The notes: generated from the sequence alone by a model not told the origin. DNA of 64,000 bases from Osedax frankpressi (GCA_964035775.1 OZ038313.1:1550001-1614000), one strand, 5' to 3'. Counted from the first letter of the stretch, positions 49,013 through 62,874 are shown. Translations and numbers: made by a program.

Positions 49013-49990
49013 TTCAAGTCGAGTTCTAAAATAATCGAAGTTGGATCATTAGCAATTGGGCACTCGAATCAAGAAGCCGATATATGGACGATTACTAAAG
49101 GTGTTCAGTTATTATCCTCAACTTATATACAGATTGCAACTATATCTAGTTATCAGTTTAAAGATACTATAGCAAATATAGCTGGAGTTAATAATGTATT
49201 CCAGTAATTGACTTTATATAAGGTAAATAACAAATGGACTATATGATTATAGTTATAAAATCAAAGGCGCAAATCTATGAACCAGAACCAAACTTGCTTC
49301 ACAACATCTGTAAACAAATATTGATGTTTCCGATTCACAAAATATAAAAATATGTATCGATGGCATCAGTTCGGTTCCTTCGAAGTAGGTGACATCTCTT
49401 AGAATATCTTTGCGAAATAGATGGACAACTACATTTTTAGACTATACTTTACAGGGAGCTGTAGTCCGAACATTTGAATTAGATTCTACCAATAAAAGCT
49501 TCTCCCGGTTCGCAAGACAATTTATGTCGTCGATGTTTCATTGAAAATGAAAGCACTATACACATACTTATTAAATGTTCATCAATATTCGGGTAACAGA
49601 AATACATAATAAAATGTAAGCTATAGTAACGAATACACTAGAACAATTACATATTGAATTTTCAATCACTTCTATTTTTCCGAGAGGGCGTAAACCTGAC
49701 ATAATTATTGAAAATGAAAATAAAAAGTATATCATCGACGTCACGGTGGCATTTGATTGCCAAGAAAATAAGTCCGATGCTAATGCCTGGACAATAACAA
49801 AATATTGCGATTTATAAGTTGTCATTCCCTACGTAATAGGTTCTCTTATTTCTTGGCCAAATGATAATTCTATTCTAAAAGAAGAGTTATGGATACCCAA
49901 AAGAATTGGCAAATAATATATGTCGTAATATATGTATTCCAAAATGTCAGATAATGCTCAACTTACACATATTTTCTCGTCTTTTTAAGA
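49013..49990 (+). mobile_element. Decayed 3' part of a LINE with CCHC knuckle and restriction-like endonuclease (R2/Hero/NeSL type), block 2
   Basis: In order: a linker-like open stretch (49,013-49,207; EVGSLAIGH, QLLSSTYIQIATI); ILPIKASPG followed by a complete knuckle CRRC-x8-H-x4-C (49,525-49,581); TEIHNKM; PRGRKPDIII at about 49,680-49,706; YIIDVTVAFD about ten codons on; and TITKYCDL, followed by VVIPYVIGSLISWPND. The R-H-N, K-P-D, D-V-x-V and K-Y sequence is the signature of the PD-(D/E)XK endonuclease at the C-terminus of R2-clade and related LINEs, which nick the target DNA for primed reverse transcription. The frame changes at least twice and has internal stops, so it is inactive. 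The reverse transcriptase itself was not recognised upstream. Confidence 0.82.
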
Positions 49991-50181
49991 GATCATAATT
50001 AAAATGTAAAACATCTAAATTCAAATAAAAAATTACGGAAGAAATAAAGATAACTGTATAACGGACTCAACAAAATATGCCATCTCGCAACTGTTGAAAC
50101 CACTAGATCTGCATATTACTGGGATCCTCCTCCGCCGAATGCTGTCGAAGGAAACAATGGTTAACGCTACGTAATATAATA

Positions 50182-50427
50182 ATGGGAAGAACTTACCACA
50201 TCGAGGAGATATCACTTTATACAGACAACGATTTATGTAAAGAAGTCTACATCAACTTAGCAAATAAATATAATATTAAACTCTTAGATAACATAGATCT
50301 AGGTGAGAAGTCCGATGTACTCCATTTACAAACCAACTATATAACTTACATGTATTATCAACCGTATTGGTGTACTGTTAAATTACGGCAATACTCCTTA
50401 AAAATAAAGAATAAAAAAATGAGCTAG
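50182..50427 (+). other. Unidentified open frame, duplicated
   Basis: An 81-codon frame (MGRTYHIEEISLYTDNDLCK at its start) whose counterpart in block 1 is at about 4,588-4,845. The block 1 version has a different upstream end because of the endonuclease-region loss and a longer downstream end because of the 95-base loss here. I do not recognise it. It may be the end of an eroded mobile-element gene. Confidence 0.3.
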
Positions 50428-51788
50428 ATATAATAATATATGTTACTTAATAGACACTTTGGGTATCTATCATAACGTATACTAAATGAAAATCTGCAAA
50501 GATCAGGGTTTGCCTTTAAACTAACGGATCTTAATAATATTACTAATATACCCCATTTCACTTAAAGGACCCTGGATTACAGCAACTCTCATAAAGTGGA
50601 TATATCCACTTTATTATATCTGCTAAAATACTCGCTAACAAATATGTAAATATATCCAGGTCACCATCAAGTGAAGAAGTCTACTAGAATAGCTAAACTA
50701 TAATCTGCAGACTAACAACACTATTTTACTATTTTTTATACTAATGACCATACGTTTATGCGAATCTACACCTCGGGCATAGGGCTAAGAACAGTTTTAG
50801 ACACGCCTCATTTATATAATTAAAAGCGTTGCGCAACTATAGAATTGAGCTAGTGGCAGAGTTATACGGGAGATAACTATTCCATCGCTTCACATTATAT
50901 TAAGCTATTATAGCGGAGAGTCATTCCACACCGTTATAAATCATCTTTCTAGAGCATATGGGAAGTATCTCACCAGCCTCTAATGCATAGTATTAAAACT
51001 AAACAATACAATATAACAAATAAATACGACCCCGCAATGAATTGCATGTAGCGGAATCTCTTTACCTCTTCGCATCATAAATAGATATCGTATCATCATA
51101 AATAAGCAAACATATAAACAATGTATTCTTCACTCCTAAGAAAGAAATAGCTCATATTCTAATTATTAGAAAAAAAACTATATTCCCAAACTATGACAAT
51201 ATTTAAAGAAAGAATGACCAGTATATCAAATACATCTAACACGTACACATAAGCAGATTTGGCTATATCATAATGAACATAACATCGAGTGATATGAAAA
51301 GTATCAAATTCATTAACCATTGAAAAAACCACATACAAAGTTACACATATATGGTTAGGGATTTACGAGAACAACCAAGAAGGTAATGTTAACCCCAACC
51401 AGATATTTAGAACTACATACAAGTCGTGGTTGTTTATATGCTCATACATTTTATCTTATAAAGACTTGACATAACTATAAACTACCTAATTATTGATTAA
51501 ACTAGAATATCATAGCGATAATGAAAATCTAATGTGATATGTTAGGAATTCTTTCTAGATTATCGGAGAACAGTTCTAGTATGCCAAGTTGTAAGTGTAA
51601 AGAATATATGGAAGAAAACTATCAACGAAGATTTCCACTTGACTCTTTAACCTAGTGATATAAACCATTGAATAATGAAGTTACCAACTCTATTGTATTG
51701 ATGTGTAACTAATCCATATCTAAACACCTTAACTAACAGAAATACCGTATAGTGATTTAAATTATAGATTTGATATTATATTACTTAT
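50428..51788. other. Copy of 4900-6266, unidentified
   Basis: Nearly collinear with block 1 and of higher complexity than its surroundings. No frame is long enough to identify. Confidence 0.4.
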
Positions 51789-54779
51789 GGTATAGATACT
51801 GCAGTATGAAGTTAGATTATAACTTATAGATATAGAGGAGCTAGTCTAATGTAATGGTATAGATACTGTAGTATGAAGTTAGATTATACACTATAGATAT
51901 AGAGGAGCTAGTCTAATGTAATGGTATAGATACTGCAGTATGAAGTTAGATTATAACCTATAGATATAGAGGAGCTAGTCTAATGGTATAGATATTGCAG
52001 TATGAAGTTAGATTATAACCTATAGATATAGAGGAGCTAGTCTAATGTAATGGTATAGATACTGCAGTATGAAGTTAGATTATAACCTATAGATATAGAG
52101 GAGCTAGTCTAATGGTATAGATACTGTAGTATGAAGTTAGATTATACTTTATAGATATAGAGGAGCTAGTCTAATGTAATGGTATAGATACTGCAGTATG
52201 AAGTTAGATTATAACCTATAGATATAGAGGAGCTAGTCTAATGGTATAGATACTGCAGTATGAAGTTAGATTATAACCTATAGATATAGAGGAGCTAGTC
52301 TAATGTAATGGTATAGATACTGCAGTATGAAGTTAGATTATAACCTATAGATATAGAGGAGCTAGTCTAATGTAATGGTATAGATACTGCAGTATGAAGT
52401 TAGATTATAACCTATAGATATAGAGGAGCTAGTCTAATGGTATAGATACTGTAGTATGAAGTTAGATTATACTTTATAGATATAGAGGAGCTAGTCTAAT
52501 GTAATGGTATAGATACTGCAGTATGAAGTTAGATTATAACCTATAGATATAGAGGAGCTAGTCTAATGGTATAGATACTGCAGTATGAAGTTAGATTATA
52601 ATCTATAGATATAGAGGAGCTAGTCTAATGTAATGGTATAGATACTGCAGTATGAAGTTAGATTATAACCTATAGATATAGAGGAGCTAGTCTAATGGTA
52701 TAGATACTGCAGTATGAAGTTAGATTATAACCTATAGATATAGAGGAGCTAGTCTAATGGTATAGATACTGCAGTATGAAGTTAGATTATACACTATAGA
52801 TATAGAGGACAAGTCTAATGTAATGGTATAGATACTGTAGTATGAAGTTAGATTATACACTATAGATATAGAGGAGCTAGTCTAATGTAATGGTATAGAT
52901 ACTGCAGTATGAAGTTAGATTATACACTATAGATATAGTAGAGCTAGTCTAATGTAATGGTATAGATACTGTAGTATGAAGTTAGATTATACACTATAGA
53001 TATAGAGGAGCTAGTCTAATGTAATGGTATAGATACTGTAGTATGAAGTTAGATTATACACTATAGATATAGAGGAGCTAGTCTAATGGTATAGATACTG
53101 CGGTATGAAGTTAGATTATACACTATAGATATAGAGGACAAGTCTAATGTAATGGTATAGATACTGCAGTATGAAGTTAGATTATACACTATAGATATAG
53201 AGGAGCTAGTCTAATGTAATGGTATAGATACTGTAGTATGAAGTTAGATTATACACTATAGATATAGAGGAGCTAGTCTAATGTAATGGTATAGATACTG
53301 CAGTATGAAGTTAGATTATACACTATAGATATAGAGGACAAGTCTAATGTAATGGTATAGATACTGGAGTATGAAGTTAGATTATACACTATAGATATAG
53401 AGGAGCTAGTCTAATGGTATATATACTGTAGTATGAAGTTAGATTATACACTATATATATAGAGGAGCTAGTCTAATGTAATGGTATATATACTGCAGTA
53501 TGAAGTTAGATTATACACTATAGATATAGAGGAGCTAGTCTAATGTAATGGTATAGATACTGCAGTATGAAGTTAGATTATACACTACAGATATAGAGGA
53601 GCTAGTCTAATGGTATAGATACTGTAGTATGAAGTTAGATTATACACTATATATATAGAGGAGCTAGTCTAATGGTATATATACTGCAGTATGAAGTTAG
53701 ATTATACACTATAGATATAGAGGACAAGTCTAATGTAATGGTATAGATACTCAGTATGAAGTTAGATTATAGACTATAGATATAGAGGACAAGTCTAATG
53801 TAATGGTATAGATACTGCAGTATGAAGTTAGATTATACACTATAGATATAGAGGAGATAGTCTAATGTTATGGTATAGATACTGCAGTATGAAGTTAGAT
53901 TATAACCTATAGATATAGAGGAGCTAGTCTAATGTAATGGTATAGATACTGTAGTATGAAGTTAGATTATACACTATAGATATAGAGGAGCTAGTCTAAT
54001 GGTATAGATACTGCGGTATGAAGTTAGATTATACACTATAGATATAGAGGACAAGTCTAATGTAATGGTATAGATACTGCAGTATGAAGTTAGATTATAC
54101 ACTATAGATATAGAGGACAAGTCTAATGGTACAGATACTGTAGTATGAAGTTAGATTATACACAATAGATATAGAGGACAAGTCTAATGTAATGGTATAG
54201 ATACTGTAGTATGAAGTTAGATTATACACTATAGATATAGAGGAGCTAGTCTAATGTAATGGTATAGATACTGTAGTATGAAGTTAGATTATACACTATA
54301 GATATAGAGGAGCTAGTCTAATGTAATGGTATATATACTGCAGTATGAAGTTAGATTATACACTATAGATATAGAGGAGCTAGTCTAATGTAATGGTATA
54401 GATACTGTAGTATGAAGTTAGATTATACACTATAGATATAGAGGACAAGTCTAATGTAATGGTATAGATACTGCAGTATGAAGTTAGATTATACACTATA
54501 TATATAGAGGAGCTAGTCTAATGGTATAGATACTGTAGTATGAAGTTAGATTATACACATTAGATATAGAGTAGCTAGTCTAATGTAATGATATAGATAC
54601 TGCAGTATGAAGTTAGATTATACACTATAGATATAGAGTAGCTAGTCTAATGTAATGATATAGATACTGCAGTATGAAGTTAGATTATAAACTATAGATA
54701 TAAAGGAGCTAGTCTAATGTAATGGTATAGATACTACAGTATGAAGTTAGATTATACACTATAGATATAGAGGAGCTAG
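51789..54779. repeat. Satellite array 2
   Basis: About 46 monomers of the family seen in arrays 1 and 3. The first 15-16 units mostly read TTATAACCTATAGATATAG instead of TTATACACTATAGATATAG, a homogenised subfamily at the left edge that in array 1 is limited to the first two units. The right edge is identical to array 1: GAGGAGCTAG, then CACACACATACAC. Confidence 0.97.
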
Positions 54780-55424
54780 CACACACATACACACATACAC
54801 ACACATACGAACATACACACGCACACACACACACACTTACACACACACACATACCTTAATACATACATACATTCACACACAAACACACATACACACACAT
54901 ACGAACATATACACGCACACACACACACACGCACACACATACACACACATACACGCGCACACACACACACACACATATACACATACATACACACACAAAT
55001 ACCTTAATACATACATACATTCACACACGCACATACGAATATACACACACACACACGCAAACACATAAGAACATACACACGCACACACATACATACACAC
55101 ACATACCCACACATACGAACATACACACGCACACGCACATACATACACACACATACGAACATACACACGCACACATACACACGCACACACACACATACGA
55201 ACATACACTCGCACACACACATACATATACACACATACCTTAATACATACATACATTCACACACACACGCATACACACACACGCACACACATACACGCAC
55301 ACATACATACACACACACACTTACACACACACATACATACACACACATACCTTAATACATACATACATTCTCACACGCACACACACACGCACACACATAC
55401 ACGCACACATACATACACACACAC
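54780..55424. repeat. Composite AC/ACAT microsatellite, 5' of LINE (block 2)
   Basis: Same composition as 12,573-13,317 with different run lengths. The CTTAATACATACATACATTC word recurs four times here (about 54,855, 55,002, 55,238 and 55,350). Confidence 0.95.
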
Positions 55425-55467
55425 GGCAATATTTTGAAGAAAAGATTTGTTACACCCTCCAGCTTAG

Positions 55468-56505
55468 ATGACGTGTAAACAATGCAGAGAAGATATTTCG
55501 AATGTACCATCATTGGATTGTACGCAATGTCCAGCTCGATACCATCTGCAGTGCCTACATAAAGCCGGAATTCTATCAGTTAAATGGAGAAAATCGACAG
55601 TACCACTAAGCAGTTTGTGGGAATTAATGACTTCACCTTTTTTTAAATTTATCTGCACTTCTTGCCATACTACCAATGCTTCCATACCTACTCAACCATC
55701 TCCAATACATTCACAATCCAATAATTCTCCTATAATAACTTTACCATCTATTAACTCTTCTGCGCATACATACCCGCCCACTAATACTGTCACTAACCCA
55801 CTACCCCAACAATCTCCCATGATTACCCTACACTCTTTAGACAGAAAACTAGATACATTTAAACAAACACTTGACACTATAAGTATAAAACAGGACCAAT
55901 ACCATTTTATCCGACATCAATCAAACTTTACAGAACCAATTAAACTTCCTACAGATAGCAACCTACGATATAATACGCCCTCATTTCCACAACATAGACC
56001 AAACTTCCCCAATTCTCCAATACCACCTATTAACCGAAATTCACGCACTGCCTACCAACCATTACGCAACAGACGAGATTTACTTAATTTCCCAAACCTC
56101 ATACATAAACCTATTAATTATATTTACTCTCATCCACGACAGCAAAACCAACATACTGCACCTCAATCTCATTATATCAACAATAGAATACTACATCACG
56201 CGATAATTAATAAACTAACATCACCAACAACCAAATCTTCATTTAATCGAACAACTAATAAATATTAACTTAGGAAAATTACTAGTGATGGCAAAACTGA
56301 CTGGATTTCTAAGCCAGTTATGTATACTAGTAAGGATTTTGAAAGTTGGACTAAATCTTATAAGTCATATACTGACCGACTCCTACATTTCCCGACAACA
56401 TCTAAACTCCCCACAACAATCCAACAACCGACAGCTCCCCAACTCCATTTATCATCTCAACTCCCATCTGTATCACAACCTATATCACCTAACAATAACA
56501 AATGA
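55468..56505 (+). pseudogene. LINE ORF1, PHD-finger protein (block 2)
   Basis: 266 open codons from ATG 55,468 to a TAA at 56,266, then 78 more codons in the same frame to a TGA at 56,503. Cysteines 3, 6, 18 and 21, His26, Cys29 and a later CTSC pair form a C4HC3 PHD-type finger, which other CR1/L2-group ORF1 proteins also carry. The remainder is Ser/Thr/Pro/Asn/Gln-rich. The segment after the TAA (DGKTDWISKPVMYTSKDF) looks like genuine protein, so the TAA is probably a lesion. ORF2 continues in the same frame after the TGA. Confidence 0.8.
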
Positions 56506-59252
56506 CTGAAAAATAACTTAAAAATATCCTTACTAAATATACAATCCCTAAATAATAAACCAGAATTAGTACACTCCCTAATAGCAAATAACAAAATAGA
56601 CATTATGTGCTTGACTGAGATATGGTCTACTGAATACTCCACACCGACTTTCATAGCAGCTACACCTAAGACACACTTCTTTATTAACTATTCCAGAGCA
56701 TCACGCGCTGGAGGTATAGCTGCTATAATCCACAACTCTATAACTCTACATAAACAAACTAATTCTACGATTAACTCTATTGAACTGACACACATTCAAC
56801 TAACTCATAAATCATCTAATATTTCCACTGATCTCAATATAATCTTGCTGTACCGACCCCCTAACTCAACTAGCCCATTAAATACTATATATGACATACT
56901 AAATGATGTTCATGATAAAAACAACTTAATAATTCTAGGTGATTTTAATTTAAATCCTAACTCATTGACATTCAAAAATATACTAAATGACTTAAATCTA
57001 AAACAAAATATTATTGACCCTACGCGTAGTAAAGGTAATACCTTAGACTTAGTTATAACCAGAAATTCACAGAACAAAATACACACGAATGTAGGACCCA
57101 GAATTACAGACCATAACATTATTAATTTATATTTAAATTTAATTAAACCTAAACAAATAATTAAATATATTACCTATAGAAAACTACACAACATTGACAC
57201 TTTGGAATACTCTAATGACTTACACAAGTTAACAATAGTTGATTATGACAATACTGACGCCACTGCCAAACATATACAACAGCACCTCACAACTATACTA
57301 GATAAAAACGCTCCTCTCAGAACAACTAATGTACATCTAAGAAGTACTAATGCTTGGTGGAATACTGAATTATCTGAATTACACAGAATTATTAGAAAGA
57401 AAGAATTAATTTGGAGGAAAATAAAAACACTATCAACTATAATGACTACATGTACCACCGAAAAAAATATTTTAAGGAAATTAAAATTACTAAAACAATA
57501 TTCTATCAAAACAAAATTACTTCAGAAAAAAATAATATGAAACAACTCTATAAAACTTTTGATGGTCACTTAAACGTTAAGGAAAAAACTGAATGCCCTA
57601 TACATAATGAATCTTTTGCAAACTTTTTTATTGATAAAATAATTAAAATTTATAATGAAATAGAATTCAACTCAGATAACAATTTAAGAGATAAATACAT
57701 AGACACACTAAAAAAACCTACTTGTATCTCGGAAGCCATACCAACTATAACCTCAACATATATTGAACGACTTATAAGACTAACTCATTTTAAAACTCAT
57801 ATTTATATAGACTGCATGACACCCCAATTACTAAAATTAAACATCCGCTTTATTTCACTTATTTACTCAAATCTTATTAACAAATGTATTACTCATAACA
57901 ACTTCCCACTTTCACTGAAACACTCCATTATAACTCCAATCATAAAAAACTTCCCTAGACTACTCCATTCCTAACAACTACAGACCTTTATCAAACTTAT
58001 CTTTACTATCAAAAATTTTCGAAAGGATTATTGCCACACATATCATTAAACCGCCAATAGTTTAGATAATACACTGCAGAGTGCCTACAAACCTTACCAT
58101 AACACTGAAACACTATTACTAAATCTTACAAATTACATTTCTCATAACATAAAAAACAATCGTTTTGTAATTCTTATATTACTAGATTTAACTGCCGCTT
58201 TTGATACTATTAACCACAACATATTATTCGCTAAATTGCAATTAATTGGAATACATAACACTATAATACAACTAATTAAATCATATTTAACCGAAAGAAC
58301 CTTCAATATCAAATCTGATAAACTGAGTAAACATTTTAACTGCTCTCAAATCGGAGTACCTCAAGGTAGTGTCTTGGGTCCACTTTTATTTAATATATAT
58401 ATATCCGATATCGACTTAATTATGAACTCCTATAATACTAAATACCACATGTACGCTGACGACACACAAATTTACACTTCCACAACCTTTAATGAATTAC
58501 CGAATAAACTAAAAGAAATCAATAGCATAACGACGAAATTAGAAAATTACTTTAATTATAATTACTTGAAACTTAATTTACAGAAAACTGAATGCATCAT
58601 ATTCCATAGTAAAAGTCATACGCCACCACCCATCACACATATTAAAATTTCAAATAAAGATATACCCATTAAGACAACTATAACTACTTTAGGTGTAATA
58701 TTAGAATCTGACTTAACCTTCGACAAACATATTTCATTAATAACTAAGCAATGTAACTATAAAATATTTAAAATAAAACAAATTAAACACCTTCTCAACC
58801 AGACATCACTCAAAATACTCACATCTCCCTACATTCTATCTAAACTCGACTACTGCAACTCACTTTTAATTAATATAGCTAAAATACAAAAAAAACGACT
58901 AAACAAAATTATTAACCACACTTGCAGACTTATTTACAAACTCCCTAAACGAACACACATCACATTATACAGAAAAAAACTTAAATTTCTAACCTTTAAA
59001 CACAGATCCATATACAAAATTCTAACAATAATACATACAGTAATGAAAACTGATATCCCTAAATATATGAGCGACTCAATTAAACTAAAATTGAAAAGCA
59101 ATCTAAGGTCATCCAATAAAAAACTGCTTAAACAAGACATAACAAACAATTTTCCACAAATTTGGAATAAACTACCCATACCTGTTACCAATGAAAATAA
59201 TACAAATACTTTTAAAAGCAAACTTCACAAATACTTACTTGGTCTAGACTGA
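56506..59252 (+). pseudogene. LINE ORF2, endonuclease and reverse transcriptase (block 2)
   Basis: Endonuclease motifs LLNIQSLNNK, LTEIW, YRPP, GDFN and RITDHNII lie in one frame to about 57,420. After a one-base slip the frame continues to 57,974. The RT part shows NYRPISNLS, QSAYKPYHNTET, LLDLTAAFDT, GVPQGSVLGP and YADDTQIY, and is open to the stop at 59,252 after a conserved C-terminal basic region. ORF2 proteins nick chromosomal DNA and reverse-transcribe the element RNA at the nick. The frame is broken at three places. Confidence 0.88.
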
Positions 59253-59700
59253 TATAACCTGACACACCCTTATAATATTCCTACTGCTACTGAATTATCA
59301 AATTGATTTACACTGTACTTTTACCTAATACAATACCCATTACTCAAAAACCAATACTCAACTACTTTATTTTCTACAGCCTATATTACTTTCCACTTTT
59401 ACTACTTACTTCTTACCAACCTCACTACCATACTTTACCTCCTTTACACGTACATTTATATCTGACTTATTTTCTCTATATACTGTCCCCTATACAGTTT
59501 TCCCATATGTATAATGTACATTGCACACTTCCCTCACATGCAATTCCCTCTCACGTGACTTCCTTACACATATTACCACAATTATTACCTCGATTTTATT
59601 TATTTTGAAAAACGTATTTACTATATTAATTGTGATATATTTCATTAATAATACTTACACTCACCTTCGAACAATGTAAAAATTGGATTTTCGTGAATAA

Positions 59701-60405
59701 ACATATACACACACACACACAAACACTTACATACACACATACACACACATACGAACATACACACGCACAAACACACACACACATACCTTAATACATACAT
59801 ACATTCACACACTTAGACACACACAACCACACACTTATACATACATACACACACGCGCACACACATACACGCACACATACATACACACACACACTTACAC
59901 ACACACATACATACACACACGCATACACACACATACCTTAATACATACATACATTCACACACTTAAACACACACAACCACACACATATAAATACATACAC
60001 ACACACGCGCACACACATACACGCACACATACATAAACACACATACATACATACACGCACATACCTTAATACATACATACATTCACACACAACCACACAT
60101 ACATACACACACCTATACACACAAGCATACACACACATATCTTAATACATACATACATTCATACACAACCACACATACATACACACACCTACACACACAC
60201 GCATACACACACATACATACACACACGCGCACATACACACACATACCTTAATACATACATACATTCACAAACTTACACACACACAAACACACATACATAC
60301 ACACACACCTATATACATACATACCCATGCATACATATACGCACACACACCCACACACATTCACACACACATATACACCCACACACTCACACACACACCC
60401 ACATA
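59701..60405. repeat. Composite AC/ACAT microsatellite, 3' of LINE (block 2)
   Basis: Counterpart of 17,367-18,130 with five copies of the CTTAATACATACATACATTC word. Slightly shorter than in block 1. Confidence 0.95.
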
Positions 60406-61306
60406 TGTAATCTTCACACTCATTACATGTGTGATATATTCTCACACTCCAGTGGATAACTAAATTTCTTTTGTTTATCCTGCATCTCCTCCATCTTCTT
60501 TATCTCTCGTGCAATCAACTTTTATTGGCACATATTGAACTTTCACCTACAAATTGAAATATATATATTTTCTCCTACGGAATTCAGTTTACTCCGATAT
60601 AAAATTGTTTTCATCTCCACTATAAACTTACTAATCCATTCTAAACCCTACTAATCCTCACTAAATATGCTAACAATAACTAACTTGGCATACCCCTATT
60701 TACATAAATAATATAATTATACAAAAACCCCAATCTTCATAACTACATTCCTAACCCCAATATTCTGCACATTCCCATATAAACCAACATTCCATTAATA
60801 CCACCAATTAACTCATCTCAACTAAACCTAAACCTATTTTAGACTCACTTAATCAAATCATAAATAAACTTCCTTTATCTATCTAGTTGAACTAACACAA
60901 CAGATATATTTGTTTGTTTACAAGACCTTGTATTCATAGGCTTATAATCTCATTCATCTGGTATAAAAATACCCATAATATACAGTTAGACGGAATAGAT
61001 GAAAGAAAAAGTATTTTTTATTTACCCAAGAATCAAACTATTATACAATGTTATACAATTATTTAAAAAAAAAATAAAAATAATATATTTGAAATGCAAA
61101 AAAAAATATATTTAAAATTTTATTATACAATTAAAAAAATAAAAATAACCTGGAAGGTTTTCTGGGTAGTTAAGTAATATTACTGCATATTATTTTATAT
61201 TCTTTAATCTAGTTTAATAGTATGTGTTTATTTATTAATATATTTGTAATATTTTATATAATTATTACTAAATTAATAATTAAATGATGTAATACAAATA
61301 ATATTA

Positions 61307-61346
<40 letters not shown>

Positions 61347-61562
61347 AATATATATATATATATATATATGTATCTGATCGACTATAAGTAGATAAATCTA
61401 GGATTTTGATTTAATTCTTATTTAATAATATGAACTTATATATTTTAATTGTTATTTTTTAATTCAAATGAATTATAATATCTACTAAATCTGTATTCTT
61501 TATATTACCATTTATATAATTAGCTGAACTTTAACCTCTATAAATGAACCTATGTATTCCAG
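60406..61562. other. Unique AT-rich DNA upstream of the EGF exon (block 2)
   Basis: Copy of 18,131-19,294 with a shorter (AT)n tract (about 61,310-61,369). No exon is seen. Confidence 0.4.
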
Positions 61563-61982
61563 GGATGTAGAAATTGAAATTGAAATTAAACTCGTGGAGT
61601 GTGTAGATTGCGGCCGAAATGGACGATGTACCAGGGTCAACATGGGGTCATTTACCTATGCCTATTGCAAGTGTAGCAAAGGTTATTTTCAGCTATGGAG
61701 TCGTAAATCAATATGAATTTGACATATTCCTATTTTAATTTTTTAAATCTGGTGTTCTAGGATCAATTCTATATAATGAATGTCATTGGGTATATTGACA
61801 TTGGGTCATAGGTCAGAGAATACCAGTTTTTATATATCATTACAGTCATTGCAGTCATTATATTTCCTTTTTAATAAGAATTCTGTATATTTTATTTGTA
61901 GAATCAAATAGAATTTATAATATATTGAGTCATAAACAGATATCTTATCTGTTTATTTATGTTATCTAACCATATAAACACA

Positions 61983-62032
<50 letters not shown>

Positions 62033-62509
62033 ATGTGTATGTGTTTACATATATTTCAATATATATTCATAATGTCAATAATAAACAAACAATACATTTT
62101 ACTGTCATTTTTGTTATCTATATATTTATAAATCATATGATATTGTATACATAATACTTTATAATATAATGCAATTTATTAACCTCTATTTTCATTATAT
62201 AGTTCTAATTATGAACTATAACTCAATGCACATTTCATACACCAACATGTAATAATCCCAAACTATATGCCCACTGCCGCACTCCATATAGATCCACTGA
62301 CCCTAATCCCCATCCCGCTCTCAGATTCAGTAGGACCCGAGTGCACCTCGAACTCAACCGAAACTCCAGTCCCCACCGAATTCCTCTCCATTGCGATGTA
62401 TTCGGACTTTGTGGTCAGCGGATGTACTATAGTCCCGATGTTTTTGGCTTTGTACCGCGGACTCGGAGCAAGTACCATCGTCTACCTCGCTTTCCTTATC
62501 ACCTCCACG
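61563..62509 (+). CDS. TMEM8/PGAP6-like protein, exons A and B only (block 2, continues off the window)
   Basis: Exon A 61,563-61,702 and exon B about 62,325-62,509 match block 1 in length, reading frame and splice sites, including the CVDCGRNGRC and TYAYCKC EGF motifs and the GTTAGT donor. Both are unbroken, so this duplicate could be expressed. The intron before exon C is filled by the minisatellite, which reaches the window edge. An (AT)n tract in the A-B intron is longer here (about 61,986-62,026). Confidence 0.6.
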
Positions 62510-62874
62510 GTTAGTACGCCGCTAGGATTCAATACTCACAGATTATGCAACACAACAATATATCACCTATAATATAATTATGTAATTATCTCAGTTAATA
62601 ATAGATTAATCTAATTATTATATAAAAAATTTAAGTATAATTTTTGGTGACCTAAATAAATGCACTTAACTATTCTATAAATAGATTTTATTATCTCTGA
62701 ATAAAAAACATAATGAATAAATAATAACATAAATAACATAATGGCAAGCAGCTCCAGATCTAATTATTACATTATATCACCTTTGTTTTCTTATACCAGC
62801 ATACTATTAATTACTATTTAATATACTAGAGTTTACATTTATATTATTATAATTTTATATACAATAAAAACCTC

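Larger units (their letters stand above)
55425..59700 (+). mobile_element. CR1/L2-type LINE, block 2 copy, inactive
   Basis: About 4.28 kb with the same ends and flanking microsatellite as the block 1 copy. ORF1 keeps 204 bases lost in block 1. The endonuclease frame shifts at about 57,420 through loss of one A in an A-run. The RT half is open from about 58,060 to 59,252. A TAA ending the first part of ORF1, a frame change near 57,955 and another near 58,060 are shared with block 1, so they predate the duplication. Confidence 0.92.
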
